Source: Allium sativum (Eukaryota; Streptophyta; Magnoliopsida; Asparagales; Amaryllidaceae). Taken from it: a DNA stretch of 64,000 nt. The stretch lies in the NCBI GenBank assembly GCA_030737875.1, contig CM060910.1:248404427-248468426 (forward strand). Direction: 5' to 3'. The first letter of the stretch is position 1, and every line of letters begins with the position of its first letter. The notes under the pieces were generated by a model. It saw only the letters and a list, made by a program, of their open reading frames with translations, searched no databases and was not told where the DNA came from. A program made the position numbers and the translations under genes. Below are positions 61,265 to 64,000 of the stretch, one piece after another.

Positions 61265-62090
61265 GAAAGAACTTGAATTTTCTCAAGAAAAATGTAAAAA
61301 TAATGATTGAAAATGAGTCTCTGTCTAGCAGTTTTGACAAAATTAAACTAAAAAAATAATGTTTTGATAGAAGAAAACATTGAGTTAACTTGTAGTCTAG
61401 TAAATAGCTAGCTCCAGTTCTCTAAGCCTGTATAGGTAGAGTGCACGGAACACTATAAACCCCATATATGGTGGATGGTCCACCTTAAAAACCGAATTAG
61501 TTGATTATTAACAACAATCGCCTATACTATACTGTATTTTTATTACTGGTTATAATAAAAAAGTGTTACGGATCACTAAAAAAACTGGTCGGCTATGCCA
61601 AAAAAAACATTGATTTAAAGAATAATGTAGAAACTTAGAAAACCGAGAACCGTGAATTAAAATAAAAGATAGATAAAATATCTAATAATATTTCCAATTT
61701 CAATAAAGGAATTTTTTTTGAAAAATCTATTCAAAATTTTGAAACCACTAGGAAATGTTAATGGATTTGGATTTAAAAATGCTTCTAAGCAAAAAGCGAA
61801 AAAAATCTTAAAAAGTATAGTTTTTATTTACCAAAATACAAAAAATTCACCAATACGAAATATGCCTTTGAATACCAAAGATATTAAAATTTGGATTCCC
61901 GAAGCATATAAAAGTTTAATTAAGCAAAAGCATATTGATAATTTCCTAAATAAAGTAGTATATAATATATATTATGATTTTAAAGTCCACAAACCCACTT
62001 GGGTATGGCTACCTTACCCACCTAACATTTAAAATCCCAACGGTGGAAGTGGGTACCAATTAAATTATTTTATCATGTAGGTACCCAAAA
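61265..62090 (+). pseudogene. Copia gag C-terminal region, decayed
   Basis: The coiled-coil region continues with stops, interrupted by a possible small inserted element at about 61412-61597, and then a readable stretch at 61718-62032 with KIWIPEAYKS and KPTWVWLPYPPN, equivalent to the WVPK motifs of elements A and B. Confidence 0.65.
61412..61597. mobile_element. Possible small TIR element (MITE-like)
   Basis: Unlike its surroundings this block shows no gag-like composition. CCAGTTCTCTAAG and GTGCACGGAACACT (61441-61454) near the left are roughly inverted at the right as AGTGTTACGGATCAC (61562-61576) and an AAAAACTGG. The match is imperfect, and no clear target duplication was found. Confidence 0.25.
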
Positions 62091-62654
62091 CAAAGAGTAA
62101 GGAGAAATGTATACTTGATAGTGGTTGCTCCAAAAGATGACCAGAAATCAAAAAATGTTATCATACGAAACATATATCGATGGAGGCTCGGTGACCTTTG
62201 GAGATAACTCAAAAGGATACGTCATTGGCATTGGTAAGTCATTAATTCTGGTGTTTTTAACTATCCCATTATTACAAATGCTTCGTTAGCTGAAAATTTG
62301 ACACAATCTTCTTAATATAAATCAGTTATGTGATAAAGGTTTTCAAATAAAATTCGAAAAAGATAGATGTAATTTCATTGATAATAATAAAAGTCTAATA
62401 TTTGAAGGTTTTACATCTTAAATATGAATACAAAGAAAAATTCAGATTTATGTTTAACGGCCAAACATGATGACCCATGATTATGGCATAAGCAGTTTTA
62501 TCATATTAATTTCAAGTACATTAATAAATTAGAAAAATATGAATTGGTATGAGGTTTACATAAGATAAATTATAAAATAGAAAAATTATATTGTGCTTGT
62601 CAAATAGAAAAATTGAAACAAAGCTCGTTTAAATCTAAAAATAATATTTCTACG
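62091..62654 (+). pseudogene. Copia protease and pre-integrase region, decayed
   Basis: CILDSGCSK near 62109-62135 is the copia aspartic protease active site (DSG), followed by a stop. GDNSKGYVIGIGK follows after frame changes. The pre-integrase zinc region near 62470-62620 shows the H...H and CACQIEKLKQSSFKS pattern. Confidence 0.8.
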
Positions 62655-63080
62655 GAACAACCCTTAGAACTTTTCCATCTAGATTATTTAGTCCAACTCA
62701 AGTACAGTCTATAAATCACAACAAATATGTATTTGTAATAGTTGATGATTTTTCAAGATATACATAGACTTTATTCTTTAAACATAAAAGTGACACTTTC
62801 GGTATGTTTAAATTTTTTGCTAAAAGAATTAAAAATTAAATAAAACATTCGAAGTGATCATGGCGAAGAATTTGGAAACGAACTTTTACAAACTTTTATA
62901 GTAAAAAAGGAATTAATCATAAATTTTCATTTCTACATACACCACAACAAAATGGTGTAGTAAAACGAACAAATCGTAAGTTACAAGAATGTGTACAAAC
63001 ATTATTAAATAGTAGTAATTTAGCAAAATATTATTGGGCTGAGGCTATTGCTACGCTTGTTATGTCTAAAGTAGAATAAC
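62655..63080 (+). pseudogene. Copia integrase core, decayed
   Basis: Signatures in three frames: VIVDDFSRYT near 62738-62767 (first catalytic Asp nearby), HGEEFGNE near 62860-62883, HTPQQNGVVKRTNRKLQE near 62938-62990, and YYWAEAIATLVM. A stop near 63077 and frame changes break it. These motifs identify Ty1/copia integrase. Confidence 0.88.
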
Positions 63081-63878
63081 ATTACATCCAAAAACAAAAC
63101 ACACATGTTACAAAGTGTTTTTTTGGAAAGAAACCTAATGTCTCATATTTTAAAAGCTTCGAATCAAAGTGTTTTATATTAAATACAAAAGACAGCCTAG
63201 GTAAATTTGATCTCAAAGCCGATGAGGATATCTTTGTTGAATATTTTGATCGTAGCAAAGCGTATAGGATTTTTAATAAACGTGCTAATACTATGGAAGA
63301 AAGTCTGCATATCTCATTCGATGAAAATTTTCTTAATAATCAAAGTAACGATGATGAAGAAATTATATATATAATAGAAAATAATTTGATAAATCCTTCT
63401 ACTAATGATAGAAAAGCACAAAATATTTTTTTAACATCACCTCCTAGAATTCAAAAAAATCATCCAAAAGATAATATCGTCGAAGATATTAATTCTAGAT
63501 TTACTAGAAATACAATTAACCAAGTAAGTCATGTTGCATTTGTACCAAATTTTGAATTAAAAACATAAAGAAGCCTCTAATGATGATTTTTGGATTTTAG
63601 CAATGCAAGAAGAGTTAAATCAATTTGAACATAACAATGTATGGGAGTTAGTTCCAAGACCAGAAAATCAATCTGTTATTGGAACAAATTGGGTATATTA
63701 AAACAAAGTTGATGAAACACTTAACATAGTAAGAAACAAAGCATGACTAGTGGCTCAGGGTTACAACCAAGAAGAGGTTACAGATTATGATGAAACATTT
63801 TCCCCTGTAGCAAGACTAGTGGCAATATGTACGCTATTAGCTTTCACATGTTATCGTGATTTTAAATAATACCAAATG
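63081..63878 (+). pseudogene. Copia integrase tail and reverse transcriptase start
   Basis: 63119-63292 encodes KPNVSYFKSFESKCF (the integrase C-terminal region). The acidic linker with 91 open codons follows at 63293-63568. RT starts with WILAMQEELNQFEHNNVWELV and continues LVAQGYNQEEVTDYDETFSPVARL, up to YQM at 63871-63878, where homology stops. Several in-frame stops (63700, 63745, 63867). The catalytic YVDD region is absent because the sequence is interrupted. Confidence 0.88.
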
Positions 63879-64000
63879 TGTAGAGGCCCAAATTTCCATA
63901 CGCTTTGAGTTGACTAAATAATCCATACGTCCAACCCCAAATTGTACCAAAATTTGAATCATTATGAACTAAAGAAGAAAAAGATAGAAGAAGAACAGAA
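63879..64000. mobile_element. Probable start of another LTR element, cut by the window end
   Basis: RT homology ends exactly before TGTAGAGGCCC, a TG start typical of an LTR. A 5-bp duplication would be aaatg (63874-63878), but its partner lies outside the window. Nothing else is identifiable in these 122 bases. Confidence 0.45.

Larger units (their letters stand above)
60061..63878 (+). mobile_element. Decayed Sirevirus-like copia element, interior
   Basis: The order PBS, gag, protease, integrase, then reverse transcriptase is the Ty1/copia order. Integrase and gag resemble the Sirevirus branch (UBN2 gag, SDSD-rich linker followed by a coiled coil, ILDSGCSK protease). Many stops and frameshifts make it non-functional. 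Its RT is cut at 63878, and no 3' LTR is in the window. Confidence 0.88.

Overview
The window is plant nuclear repeat DNA, almost certainly from a flowering plant: AT-rich and built from nested LTR retrotransposons of plant-type Ty3 (chromovirus) and Ty1/copia lineages, with no clearly intact host gene. All element boundaries below were found by eye from TG...CA ends, duplicated 5-bp target sites (TSDs), primer binding sites (PBS, complementary to initiator tRNA-Met), polypurine tracts (PPT) and paired copies of the long terminal repeats.

Bases 1-971 are unassigned AT-rich DNA followed by a degenerate 21-22 bp minisatellite. A Tekay/Del-like Ty3 chromovirus (972-56415, TSD ctttg, LTRs about 4.6 kb, + strand) sits inside that minisatellite. 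Its gag-pol is broken by stops and by three independent insertions. (1) 8194-22908, TSD ggttc, splits reverse transcriptase from RNase H. It is a minus-strand non-coding element with 6.67-kb LTRs and only 1.4 kb of internal DNA, a LARD-type derivative whose LTR and pre-PPT sequences are related to those of the host chromovirus. (2) 23351-26540, TSD agcag, is a 3.19-kb solo LTR. (3) 26627-49349, TSD cattt, splits RNase H from integrase. It is a Sirevirus-like copia element (element A) with 3.3-kb LTRs that carries a gag relic and no pol. Inside element A, in the opposite direction, lies element B (32388-43961, TSD ttatt). B is a relative with 3.5-kb near-identical LTRs, one intact 476-codon gag and no pol.

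Right of the chromovirus (56416-64000) the minisatellite resumes, followed by a second degenerate tandem repeat, a copia LTR fragment, about 1.5 kb that may be a minus-strand host gene or gene fragment (58310-59770), and a heavily decayed Sirevirus-like copia gag-pol (about 60061-63878). Its reverse transcriptase is cut at 63879 by what looks like the LTR of yet another element running off the window.

The order of insertion is readable: chromovirus first (most diverged LTRs), then the LARD, solo-LTR parent and element A, and element B last. The most interesting material is the pair of non-autonomous systems: a giant-LTR, protein-less chromovirus derivative, and a gag-only Sirevirus-like family with two subfamilies. 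Both would need pol supplied in trans.
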